Shown here: piece after piece, positions 33,451 through 44,861 of the stretch
How the letters are laid out: every line of letters begins with the position of its first letter
How positions within the stretch are numbered: position 1 is the first letter of the stretch
Assembly: GCA_907163375.1 (NCBI GenBank)
Contig: CAJQUW010003151.1
Span: forward strand, 62,001 to 126,000
Reading direction: 5' to 3'
Source: Prostheceraeus crozeri
Lineage: Eukaryota > Platyhelminthes > Polycladida > Euryleptidae
DNA length: 64,000 nt
Position numbers and translations under genes: made by a program
The notes under the pieces: model-generated
The model's input: only the letters and a program-made list of their open reading frames with translations
The model's database searches: none
Told to the model about the DNA's origin: nothing

Positions 33451-33789
33451 CACCACAGAATAAGCAGGTAAATTTATAAACTAAAAACCGGTCAGAGCAA
33501 GAATACTTGTTAGGCAGTTTACTGGAGATGGTACAATTTTTGTGTTATCTATTTTGTTTTTTAGTGTTGCTGACTTGACATGTACGAGTACTAGGACCTA
33601 GCTTATCATCTATTTGGGTAGGTTGGTCGCATCTAGAAAGTTGAGAAACTATTTTTTTATATCTATATAGTGAATTTCATATTATCAAAACGGACTTAAA
33701 AACTTCTACTATTTCATCAATTTGTTTGTCGTTGACGGTAGACGGCTCAATGTAACTGGCATGGTAGGCAGGTGCTATATTGTATAGTC
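33451..33789. other. No gene seen
   Basis: AT-rich, short frames only. Confidence 0.5.
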
Positions 33790-33969
33790 ATTTTTTAAAA
33801 TACTAAGTGCTTTTTGTTCTATATGGTACATGTAATGTATATAATCTAGAATGAGGAGAACTGTGCTCCCATCGGGCAACCTTTAATTTGACGATATGTG
33901 ACATCACTATACTGCAGGAGTGTATGTAATAGTTATAGCAGACGAATATATGACGACTGATTACATGAC
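33790..33969 (-). pseudogene. PLE reverse transcriptase fragment, left of Harbinger
   Basis: One minus-strand frame reads YRQIKGCPMGAQFS, the PLE reverse transcriptase motif that follows motif A. It is directly bordered by the TAA target copy of the Harbinger element. The matching upstream part of the enzyme lies on the far side of that element at 35203-35930. The fragment is short and decayed. Confidence 0.65.
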
Positions 33970-33972
33970 TAA

Positions 33973-35199
33973 AGGTGGGTTTATACTCCACTCTGCAGAT
34001 GTCTGTAGAGTGAAGAATTCAACTCGGTGAACTCTGTGGAAAAGTAGGTCACCTACAACATAGCCAAGGTGCTCTGCAGACAACTCTGCAGATGAAAAAT
34101 ACAGCTATCAGAGTTGCCTATGCAGACATATTTAGGAAGTTGAACAATGTTGAACTTTGCTATGAAGCTTTGCAGAGGTGTAGGCGTTGATGCTCGCATG
34201 ATGTTGTTTTTCAAGGGGAATCCTTCATCTCCAATAAATACATATGGAGATTTCATGCTGGTCTCTGGTAAGAAACTTTCCTCTGGCAGCGGCAGATTTT
34301 CCTCGCAAATCGATTTGCCGAAGTTGGATTCAGAGAAGACGGTGCTGTCACAGCAATGCCCGTATGCGCCAATATCCACATGCGTAAATACATGTAAATA
34401 GTTTGCATCGACGGCGGCCATCAAAATGATGGAAAAATGTTTCTTGTAATTATAGAACAGCGAGCCGGAATTAGGGGGAGCAACGATGGCAACATGTTTA
34501 GCGTCAATGGCCCCCACACAATTTGGAAAATTCCACTTTTTCCAAAAGTCGTCGGCGATTTTCTGGAATCTTTCAGCCGTCGGTGGAACCAGAAATTCAT
34601 CGTGTAGTGCCATCCACAAAGCTTCACATGTCTCTTTGAATATAAGTGACACAGAAGCTTTACTAATTCGGTAGTTGATGGCCATGCTTGCTTGAGAATC
34701 CCCACTGCCTAAGATACGCAAAGTCAAACATAGTCTTTCGGCGCAACCAATCGGCTGGATGTGCGTTCTCTCATGTTGAATGAGCGGTTGAATCCTGCCA
34801 AGCAAGTCACTAAAGCGAGATTTAGACATGCGGAAATAATTAAAAAACATGTCATGGTCACTGATGAGATCAGGAATTAGAAGTTTATATTGTCCACGAT
34901 CATGTCTTCGCCGCAAAAAATCTCTCACGTAGGAAGAGCGGATGCGTCTTCCTTTTCGGAGTTTGAGGATCAGTAGCAGTTCAAGTTCATCATCACTGCA
35001 GCTATCCATTGCGAATTCTGATTTCTACATACAATGCAGGAAGTATAAATGGTGTGCTCTGTAGAGGTCAATCAATCATCATGTCTAGACATCTGCAGAC
35101 CTTTGCAGAGGTATGTTAGTCATAGCTCTGCAGAGTCTGAGGAATGAACTCTACATACTCGTACATGTTAACTCTGCAGAGTGGAGTATAAACCCACCT
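33973..35199 (-). mobile_element. PIF/Harbinger DNA transposon (1227 bp)
   Basis: Terminal inverted repeats start AGGTGGGTTTATACTCCACT on both ends and extend about 26 bp. TAA flanks both sides (33970-33972 and 35200-35202), the standard 3-bp target duplication. Subterminal regions carry several copies of CTCTGCAGA or its near variants on both strands, likely transposase-binding sites. It encodes one transposase and no Myb-like partner protein, so it would not be autonomous. Confidence 0.95.
34053..35009 (-). CDS. PIF/Harbinger transposase, C-terminally altered
   Basis: 318 codons from ATG. The N-terminal part (residues 1-130) is helical and typical of the family (SKSRFSDLLGRIQPLI). The DDE nuclease shows CVGAIDAKHV (Asp 169), AAVDANYLHVFTHVDIGAYG (Asp 212 region) and FIGDEGFPL (Glu 262). 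After residue 275 the sequence leaves the family pattern: the usual R.A...VE.AFG block is replaced by unrelated residues, so a frameshift or rearrangement has removed the C-terminus. Normal length is about 350-400. The catalytic triad is still present. Codons are clean up to the break. Confidence 0.9.
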   Translation of the reverse strand: MDSCSDDELELLLILKLRKGRRIRSSYVRDFLRRRHDRGQYKLLIPDLISDHDMFFNYFRMSKSRFSDLLGRIQPLIQHERTHIQPIGCAERLCLTLRILGSGDSQASMAINYRISKASVSLIFKETCEALWMALHDEFLVPPTAERFQKIADDFWKKWNFPNCVGAIDAKHVAIVAPPNSGSLFYNYKKHFSIILMAAVDANYLHVFTHVDIGAYGHCCDSTVFSESNFGKSICEENLPLPEESFLPETSMKSPYVFIGDEGFPLKNNIMRASTPTPLQSFIAKFNIVQLPKYVCIGNSDSCIFHLQSCLQSTLAML

Positions 35200-35202
35200 T
35201 AA

Positions 35203-35930
35203 ATTGGAGTTTGTGCGTATAAATTGCATGCCAGTGCAATTTTGAGAAGTCAGATACTACCTCTATTCCATTCTGGATCGGAATACTCGGATAGAGGTTA
35301 GTGACGTCGAATGATATGAAGACGCAATTGGCAGTGTCTCTCTCGCTAAAGTCGATATCTTTCAATTCTTCTAAGAGACTCATCGAGTTTTTTATGTTGG
35401 TATCGACAAACTGAATGAGTTGGCTAAGAATTTTGGATACAAGCCAATCTACATTATTCGTTCGGTTATCGATACTATAGAGCCAATAGGCATGGAAAGA
35501 TAATACTTATCTATTTCTTTGTGGTCTTTTACTTTAATATAGAGCGAGGATGGCTTTGTGCCTGTACTCAATAACTTTTCTAGATTGACTTTAGATAACA
35601 CATCGCTGCATGTCTTTCTCATAATAGCATTAGCTTGATTTTCTATTCTTTTGACATTGAATTTGGTGACTCTAGAAGACGACGAGTCGGAAACGACTAT
35701 CCGGTTCGTTTTGTCGGAGGAGTTAGTGACAAGATTATTGTCATTCATGAATTTTCTAGTTTCTGTGATGAAGTTACTCTCCCTGATGAAGTCTTCATTA
35801 AATCCAATTTTTGTGCCGGAATAACCATCGCACAATTTCATAGTATTTAATAGCCAAAAGAAGTGAATGCGTAATGCCTCAGCATATTTATTCGAATCAA
35901 AATCATGAGTCATCGTATTCGTCATTGATC
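35203..35930 (-). pseudogene. PLE reverse transcriptase, N-terminal part, right of Harbinger
   Basis: Two frames (35449-35925 and 35168-35383, the latter running into the Harbinger end) carry SLYIKVKDHKE and ISFDVTNLYPSIPI, the early blocks and motif A of a PLE reverse transcriptase. The KVKDHK form differs from the LPKLHK form of the 29.7-kb PLE, so this is another lineage. A few breaks are present and no nuclease domain was seen. The enzyme is cut in two by the Harbinger insertion. Confidence 0.7.
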
Positions 35931-37714
35931 ACATAGAAAGCTTCTTCATCGTAGGACTACCATGAGTCGTGTACGACGAGCTTATATGCTTATTTCTTCA
36001 AGTTGATCACCCTTATTGAGGTTTTTAAAGTTATGCTTTATCCATGATTGCAAATAAGCAAATATGCGATCGAAGTTATTTTCAGGTATGTCTCGACCCA
36101 AAAACCATTTGAAATTTTTCTTATTAAGAATTTCTGGGTGATTTTGGGTGATGCTTCATTGACTTATACAATTAAGGTTTGTCATTTACTTATAACCCCA
36201 CGCCACTAGTGACCACAAGGATCATAGAGACAAGGACTAAATATTTTCAATTATGTGTTGCACTCTTCGTCAATAACTCTCTCTGGGGTGACGATGCCTT
36301 GACTAATGCGTAGGCCATTGCTGTACATAGAAGCATCAATGGTGACTCAAAATTGACTTTAAGCAGCACTTTAATTGATAACAGGAGCTACGAACTAAAA
36401 TAACCTAACTGATAAAATCCATATGACGTCCTGCTGTTAGAAAAAGGGTTAATACACAATGAAATTTCTTCAAAGGAAATTCCTAATAAAAAAGTAAATA
36501 ATAGGTTAAAATATCAATGTTTGGAGCTCGCGGTTTTCATCTCTAGTCCCCAGAGACTTGAGCTTTTTCACTTACTCTGAGATCTGAGGGGTTGGAGCCC
36601 AATTGGACCCCTTTTATAAATTCTTAGTTTACCTACTTAGATCGATGCCAATGCGCTGGGAAAGTTGATTTTTAGGAAAGCAATGATGTTTATGTGTTGA
36701 TCGACACAATAAATCCTTTGAGTGTCGTTCAGCTTTCTTAGCATACGAAAGTGTGATGTTATAAAACTGAGCAACATTTCGCACAAAATCAGTTGTTTTA
36801 GGAGGCGGTATCACGATGTTTACTGCCGTAATAGAGTCTCAGATAATGTATTTTATTGAAATCAACTTATTCCGTGTAGAAGAACCCTTAACCCTTCCTT
36901 CATAATTTAAAATTTATCCACCCCTATCGAAAATGGGTCTCCTACCCAGAGCAATAATCACTACACGTTCAGACCCTCAAAACAGCTGTGGCGATCTCAA
37001 ACATATCCTGTTGTGAAAGCTTTGTCAACGGTCTATTTTTGATGTTGAACTATGAATATGATATGATAGCGTTCATATTGAGTATTGATCTATGCCGAGT
37101 TGTTCATATCCAACCAGTCATTCGCGAGCATTTGCGAAAGCAAAATGTTCGCATTTGGTGATCTCATAACACAGCGCGCATACACAAGCATGATTAAAGC
37201 AATAACTAAATGAATTTTACGCATTATGCACCATCATGTACAGGCAAAAAATTATTTTTCATCTGATATATATGAATTTCTGATGGGACATTCCACACAC
37301 TCTGAGAACTGAGGACCCCTTGGCCTATCTATCATGCTTCTGTTGATTCAATTGAAATGAAATATATTACATGCTCAATCATTGCCAGAAATTATGATTT
37401 TACATGGGTATGAACGGTTGATATATATCCTGAGCACAAAAAGTGAAATAGAAAAATGTGGCTCCGGGGCTAATTATTCAGAGTAGTACCATGGCTTGGT
37501 TGCACTTAATCAATTCATATACACCATGCAGAATGCACACTTTTTCTATATAGCCTCTCTGAAACACAAATTCATAATATTGAAATCAGAAAATACATGG
37601 AGTTTTTCAATCCAAGAGGTTCTGAATGGCTTTTTATGAAAAACAATCTCATTGATACAGCAGACTTGCAGTTTTGTAGAGTTCAAGAGGTTCACAATGT
37701 TGAGCGTAGCTTTA

Positions 37715-37757
37715 GACAACCTCGTTCCCTGCACAAAATCGCAATAGCTCCCGGACT
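37715..37757. repeat. Possible solitary end of foldback element A
   Basis: CCTCGTTCCCTGCA and GCTCCCGGACTA match the right end of element A with several differences. No partner end was found nearby, so it is probably a decayed fragment. Confidence 0.4.
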
Positions 37758-39404
37758 ATATGTTATCCCTTACAAATAGTGAGAATTTGTTTTGCTGTCT
37801 TTCTAAAATTATTCTGTACATTTTTCGCACAATTGGTGAACCCACTCTTTGTCAAAGTGGTGGCTCGAGTGTTTGTGTCATTTTTGTTATGTTAACTACT
37901 ATGCATGCTACCGCCTACCTCTTTGGTTGAAAACAAGCATGAATAACATGAAATTGTTAGATCAATTTTGAGAAGTAAGACAATAAAAGAAGTTTGCTGA
38001 TTTGTCCGAACGAAGAACAAATTTCCGTTGGGGTGATCAATATGTAGCATAAAGATATAAAATCGATTGAAGTCGTAAGCCGGTGATGAGTTTGGCATAC
38101 CTTTTTTTACAAATTCATGAGTAGCAATTATAAATTAATCTATATGCTGCTTGATTTTGTGATAATACCTGTACACAGCACTGGAAGATTGGAGATTACT
38201 TCAATCAAATTTGTACAAAAGCCCAAGCCCCAAAGTTATTACCATCCCTAATTAAGTTAGACTTTTTATAAACGATATATATCACAAGCCTAATTTCTTA
38301 TTTTGCATATGTTATCCATGCGCTTGCAGTTGAAGAATCGCGTTGAGAGGCCGCACTTCACTATCCCAGCAATATTGTGTAGATCAACGTAATACGGAGC
38401 TAATTATATCTTCGGCAAATTATGGTTCTTTCTGAATATAGACCCCATATAAGTTAACCATAGGCTTATGTTAAAATATTATTACATAATTTTCGGATCC
38501 GACAGTTTATTTCTTAATTGAATTGGCGCAGATTCATAATTCATTAGACCTGGAATCGACATTTTCGAATATATGGCAATTTGCTCATTAAAATTAGTTG
38601 AGCATCTTATTTGCCTTGAATGATGCAGCTTGAGGCAAAATTCAGTCTCAGTATAAATTTTGCAAATGTTAGGAATTTGGCTGAGGTCGGATGTCTTTAA
38701 AACGTTCACTCAATTGAATTATTCATTCAATTACAACATTTAGAGTAAGGGTTTCATGATCCTTTTAGGAGTACTGATTAGGCTTGTGCGGTTCAGTTGG
38801 AGTGTCAGTAACGCAAATGTGGTTGTAGATTTTCTCATCATCATTTCCATTTGTTAAATTCTATTCGGTTCATGAATCCCCGAACAGAAATGAAATTTTC
38901 GTTACGACGTACATCCTAGTGCTGATCGATTTGTGAATTTTAGAGAAAAACACAGCCAACAATTTGCAGATTTTTCATTATCATAGAGTATTTGCTTTCG
39001 GTAATGGAGGAAAAAGGGGCTAGACTTTTTCAATAGAACATTTTGGAAAGTGGAATGCCAGCTATAAATTGAATGTGCTTACCGAATTATTACAGCTTTT
39101 GTACCGGAGTCTGATTCACCAGTGTGTCGGACACGTACAAGGGATTACATTTATTTTCTATGGATTTTGCATTTCCCCTGTTTCTTATGTTTATAACTAG
39201 ATTAATTCTTTTCAATTAATTTTTTTGATCATCAATTTTTACTCAATTCAGAAAATTAAAAAAGTGCATTGTTTTCTCAGCATTATTTGTGAATGTGGAA
39301 ATAACTGAAATCCATTTGTACACTTACAATGTAAATTTCATATTTTTCAATTATGTTTAATTAAACAAATCATTTTACAAAGTTATATCAACGCTGATTC
39401 ATGG

Positions 39405-39515
39405 CCTATTTAACCGGCAATTGCAAATACTTGACCGGCCGGTCAGACATCGATCGGAAAATTTGACCCTCCGCAACCGGTGACGGGGCCGCTCAACACC
39501 GGTATTCATGAATCA
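39405..39515. repeat. CCGG-rich patch
   Basis: Repeated ACCGG and GACCGGCCGGTC units in otherwise AT-rich DNA. It resembles the patch at 2299-2396 in composition and in short words, and may be an end of the same kind of DNA transposon. No boundaries can be set. Confidence 0.25.
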
Positions 39516-40949
39516 TCTAAACATGTCATGGATAATCTATGTAGACCTTTAATTCTCCACCTCTCCTACATGTTGTTGGAAAGAATGTTTACATAAACTG
39601 ACTGGCTATTATAATGAGCTTAACCGGAACAACTCGTATGATATCTTCTTAACGGAATAAATTCACAATTAACCTTTAGCATCTTCCTTGATTGATTGAG
39701 TCTGGTAATAGACTCTATCAAATTGCAAAACAAAATCTGAAAAGACTGCTATCATTCATCTCTCAGATATTCTTGTTTGTCTTGATTTTTCATTTTAGCC
39801 CTTGGCTTTTGAATTTTGATACAATTACTTATACTAATTATTGTAAAATTGAATATAGATAATTAGTATATGAATATCAGCATATACATAATTCAAATCC
39901 AATTACTTTAAGTAAACATTAACTTTTGTGATTCTTTCACTATATGCATTTGACTTGATTTAGATATTGTGATGAATAATTCTTCTTAAGGATGCCCTAT
40001 ATATTTCCAACTGCTGCTTGAAAAGAAAAAATATAATTAATTTCTTAAATCAATGAAACTTCTATGAGGATGCCTTTGTTGATTCTGATGATTGGGATCG
40101 GGAGATAGCGTGCTGTTACCTAATTAGAGAATACTCAATAAGGTTTCCCGTCAACTACATGGCTTGTCGTCCATTTCCTAAATGTGATTAATCAGGAAAT
40201 GTAAGAAGTGTCTTGAAAATTCTATATAATCATGAATTGTATGGTTATAATTTACATACATACATTTTAGACTACAAAAACACTAGCAATTTGACTTAAT
40301 TGAACTTTTTCTTCATGATCAATATGAAAGATATAGGCATTTTAATTTTTGATATACGCAAATTCTTTCGCACGCATCTCCGGTAACATGCATGTTTGAT
40401 AAGTAAACTGGAGTAATGCAAGGAAATCAACACTGTCTCCCTTGCGTGTTTGTGGGAATTTTTTAATTAGATTTCAAGTACTTTACTTCAAACTTATTCG
40501 CTGATGTACTTGATATTTGATACTTTAGCTTTTTCAATATGCCAGTGCTTCGATTGGTTTATATTACTTAGATATTTTTCAAGCTATCTATTGTAAACTT
40601 AAATTAGGCTATCTCAAATCCATTTTATTCATCCGATGTAAGCCTATACATTACTTCATATTGTTGGAGTAAATTTCAATCATATTAATGTAAGATCAAT
40701 TTGGCTAAATTTCATTGATATATGTACATTCCATCAATTTTATGTTAAAACAATTGCTTCGGATCTCTCAACAATCAAACGAGTTTTGAAGCCCGATATT
40801 TCGTATTTCTTTGTTGAAGAGCCAAGCAACCATGAAATGCTGAAGCAGATGCAGATGCAGATGAGATCCTTACTTTCACTTCAGAATGTAGGTTTGCACA
40901 TTCGGTTGATTATTAAATATCCATGTTTTGTTATTAAATACCCAATATT

Positions 40950-43548
40950 GGCTCATGCACTGCGAGGAGTGGGCCCCTACAGCTTCGGCAGCTCCGGCGG
41001 AAGGGAACTGGGGCTCCCAACGCCGTACGATGCCCCTGGTATGCAATCATGACAGTACAACAAAACGGAAACCGGATGAACGGCGTAAATGGGTCGGCAG
41101 TGTCTATTCATGCGCGCGGGTCCTCGCCCGGTAGGAGGCAGGTGACAATGTGGGCCACCTCCAATCGTCATACAGCTACTGCGTTAAGTTTAAAGGAAAT
41201 GTCAACCCGACTAGCAACATGGAACGTGAGAACTCTATATCAGCAAGGGAAAATCCAGAATACAATACAGGAAATGCACAGAGTCAATATTAATATCTTT
41301 GGAGTCAGTGAAATGAGATGGAAGCAATCAGGAAAGACGAAAATCGTTGAAACTGCCATTGTTTACTCAGAGCCGGAGAAAGATCATTTACGAGGACTTG
41401 GTTTGCTGCTGGACTCACAGGCAGCCAATAGCTTGACGGGCTACTGGGCCATCTCAGATCGAGTGATCTTGGTGAAGCTGCGTGGTGAACCTTTCAACAT
41501 CGCCAATAGTGCAGGTTTACGCCCCGACGAGCGGTAGTAATGATGAGGAACTGGAGGATTTCTACGACGATCTGGACAAGGTGTTAAAACAATGCAAGTC
41601 GCAGGATGTTATTCTGGTGATGGGGCGACATCAACGCCAAAGTAGGAAAAGGAAGGTAGCAAGGTATCGTCGGACCTCATAGATTAGGCAGGAGAAACGA
41701 ACTTGGCGACACATGGGTGCAGCGGTGCGAACAAAGCAATCAGATAATTACCAACACTTGGTTCGAACATAGCGCGAGGCGTTTGTGGACGTGGAGAAGT
41801 CCAGATGATAACACTAAGAATCAGATTGATTTCATCACGATCAACAGAAGATTCCGAAAGTCAATCTTGAATGTAAAGGCTATCCGGGCGCTGATTGTAA
41901 TACTAACCATGTACTTCTGGTAGCTACTATGAGGCTAAAGTTAAAGAGGAAACTCAAAGCGAAGTAGCCTCCGAAGCTCGATCTGAAGATGTTGAGGAAA
42001 GACGACACAGTAAGAAGCCAATATCAGACGATGGTGCAGAGTAGTTTAATGAATAGCAACTGAGAAGACACCAACAGCAGCCTCAACACGGAGTTTAGTG
42101 TACTGGCACATGCTATAACGGAAGCCGCAGAGAAAGTGGTACCAGCTGTCACCCAGGTCGCAACTCATGATTGGATAACACCGGATTTTCTTGAACTGAT
42201 GGACGAGCGCCGGTAGCTCAAAAGGAGGTCACCGGAGTACATGCGTCTCGATCAAATAATCCGCAACAAGTGTCAGAAAGAAAAAGACAAATTTTACAGT
42301 CAGCAATGTAGAGAAATTGAGTTCCTGGAACGTGACAACCCACAGCGGATGCATGAGAATGTTCGGCAAGTAATATAGCGGCAGAAAAGTGGACCCTCCA
42401 GCTGCATCGAGGCAAAAAACGGTGCCATTATTATGGAGAAAGATGAGATCCTGAAGCAATGACAGGAGTACATAGGAGAACTGTTTGCTGACGACAGAAG
42501 ACCACGGTCTCAGGTTAAGAAGACTAAAGGAAGTCTGATACTTAGAGATGAAGTCAAACGAGCCGTACAGAGTCTATCGAAAGGGAAAGCAACCGGCCCG
42601 GACGGGATCGCAATCGAAATGATCGAAGCTCTTGCCGATTTTGGAGTCGAAACGATAACAAAGCTAGCGAATCGTATTTACGATGAAGGTCATTTCCCAG
42701 CGGAGAAGTGCAAATCTGTTTTCATCACCTTACAGAAAAAGGCGGGTGCAACAAAATGTAATGAACATAGAACCATCAGCCTTATGAGTCACCTCACGAA
42801 GCTTGTCCTTCGGATCCTACTTAACCGTATCCGAGGCAGAGCGATTGGAGAAGTCAGCGAAGAGCAGTACGGGTTCACTCCGGATAAGGGTACGTGGAAC
42901 GCCATCTTCGTTTTGAGGATTCCAAATTCTCCAGTATTCGATATTCTCCAGTACTCCAAATTCCAGTATTAGGGCAGCATGGTAGCATCGACAGGGAAGT
43001 GTTATATAAATATCCGCAGGCGCATTGGAATTGCAAAGACGTCTTTCAACAAGATGAAAAGCGTTCTGACCTTTCGCTCGATCAGCATTGCAACAAGACT
43101 TCGACTCTTGAAGTGCTACGTGTGGTCGGTTTTCCTATATGGCTGTGAGTGCTGGACAATCAGTCAAACGATGCAGGATCGCCTGGAAGCGACGGAAATG
43201 TGGTTCCTGCGAAGAATGATGCGCATACCCTGGACGAAGAAGGTGCGGAACGACACAGTGCTGCAGCGGGCTGGAACAACAAGACAATTGATGCGAACCA
43301 TCGTTACTAGGCAGGTTCGATTTCTCGGCCACGTACTCCGTAGGAAGCAACTGGACCATCTGGTGCTTACTGGGAAGGTGGAGTGGCGAAGACCTCGTGG
43401 TCGACAGCGTATGACCTACTTTGTATGGCTGTCACGTGTCACGGACAGAACGGCGCTCATCATCCGGAAGTGTGTGAAGAGACAAGAACATTTGATTGTC
43501 GCCGACGTCAGACTCTGACAAGGCACCTCTATTGATTGATTGATGTTT
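40950..43548 (+). mobile_element. RTE-like LINE, broken, with TTGA tail
   Basis: A GC-richer block begins near 40950 and ends at an ATTGATTGATTGATG repeat near 43540; short tandem-repeat tails are typical of RTE-group LINEs. It carries an endonuclease, part of a reverse transcriptase and a C-terminal region on the plus strand in several frames. The catalytic palm of the reverse transcriptase has been removed. Confidence 0.85.
41049..43518 (+). pseudogene. RTE-like endonuclease and reverse transcriptase relic
   Basis: Endonuclease blocks: LATWNVRTLYQQGKIQNT and FGVSEMRWKQSGK (41200-41330), IVQVYAPTS (41500), VILVMG (41610) and NQIDFITINRR (41820). Reverse transcriptase blocks: KATGPDGIAIEMIEAL (42590), CNEHRTISLMSHLTKL (42760) and EQYGFTPDKGT (42860). 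The sequence then breaks at 42900-42980, where a short repeated ATTCTCCAGTA stretch stands, and resumes with the C-terminal region (YINIRRRIGIAKTSFNKM, YGCECWTISQ, RFLGHVLRRK). The segment with the catalytic Asp pair is missing. At least five frame breaks make it long dead. Confidence 0.85.
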
Positions 43549-44861
43549 AGTTTCACACTGAATGTTTGGACATGCAGTAAACCGGATAGTGTCTATCATG
43601 TTCTCTCATCATGTACTGTATCTAATAATAATAGTGTTTTTATTCAGAATGAAAATCACACAGTGACACAGAAATGACAATCACGCATTGATAACATAAG
43701 CACAATGGAGATAGAAAGTTGCCGATTGGAAGACCATTATACGCAATACAGAGTATAAAACAAAAAGTAATTATGAGAAAAACATTGATAGTTCAAAAAA
43801 GAGAGCATAAAATCAACATACATGTGAATTATACAGCTTAATACAAAAAGGAATGAATGCTGTCGCACGCCGGTGAGTTCTGGTAATCGGAATCTCAAGA
43901 TGACATGAGAATGTCAATCTTCGAGGTGCGAGCTGGTGAAGATCGTTATGTGGATTGAGCACGTCGTGAAACACACTTAGAGCTCTACAGATTCGACGAT
44001 TTTCTAAATCACCGAGACAATCATTAGGGCAGTCATTAACACAGATGATGCGATGGAACAATCGTTGCAATTTCGTAAGCAAAGAGTTGTTCTTCTTATT
44101 AATGCCGATAAATAGAGGAGAATTGAATTCAATCGCAGAGCGAATATAGGCATTATACACAAGTATTAAGTCATGCTTTGAAACAGTCGCAAATTTAAGA
44201 CGACGGAGCGCATATACTCTCCTGCTGGTATGCTTACATACATCATCAATATGGTTGTCCCAAGTTAAGCAGAAGTTGAACGTGGCACCAAGAAACTTCA
44301 GCTTATTGCAAAACACTCTTTGTGATGAATCGACCAAGCATGTAGTGGAATTATTGCGGCGAATAAACATACACTTCGTTTTATCTCTGTTTAATGACAA
44401 TCCATGCGAAAAGCACCACTTGTTGATATTATCCTCTTCAATGTCAATATAGCGATCAATATTTGCAGTGCTTGAAACAGGAATTAAAACCAGCACATCG
44501 TCAGCGTATTTCACCATCTTAGCACAATTAGAAATCGGAATTAATGTTCCCATGTGAGTGGCAAAGATCATTGGAGACAGAATCGACCCTTGAGGGACAC
44601 CTGATGACATATGACGAAAAGAGCTAAATGCAACATTTTGTTTGAAAAATCGATCACAGAGAAATGAAGTCATCCAGCGAACGAAATCATTTGGCAAGCA
44701 GCCATCAATGAAAGTTCGGACAATGGCTCGATGTGACAGGGAATCAAATGCACGACATAAATCAAACGAAAGCAAAATGACTCCAATATTATCAGTGGAA
44801 TCGAGAATCCTAGTAATGAAGTCGTGAACAACAATGTGAGCATGTAAAGTACCCATTACTC

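Larger units (their letters stand above)
35931..40949. other. Long gene-free stretch
   Basis: Five kilobases of AT-rich DNA without a convincing gene. It holds a possible end of foldback A (37715-37757), a CCGG-rich patch (39405-39515) and an open, protein-like stretch at 40669-40885 discussed as a possible exon. Otherwise I see nothing. Confidence 0.5.
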
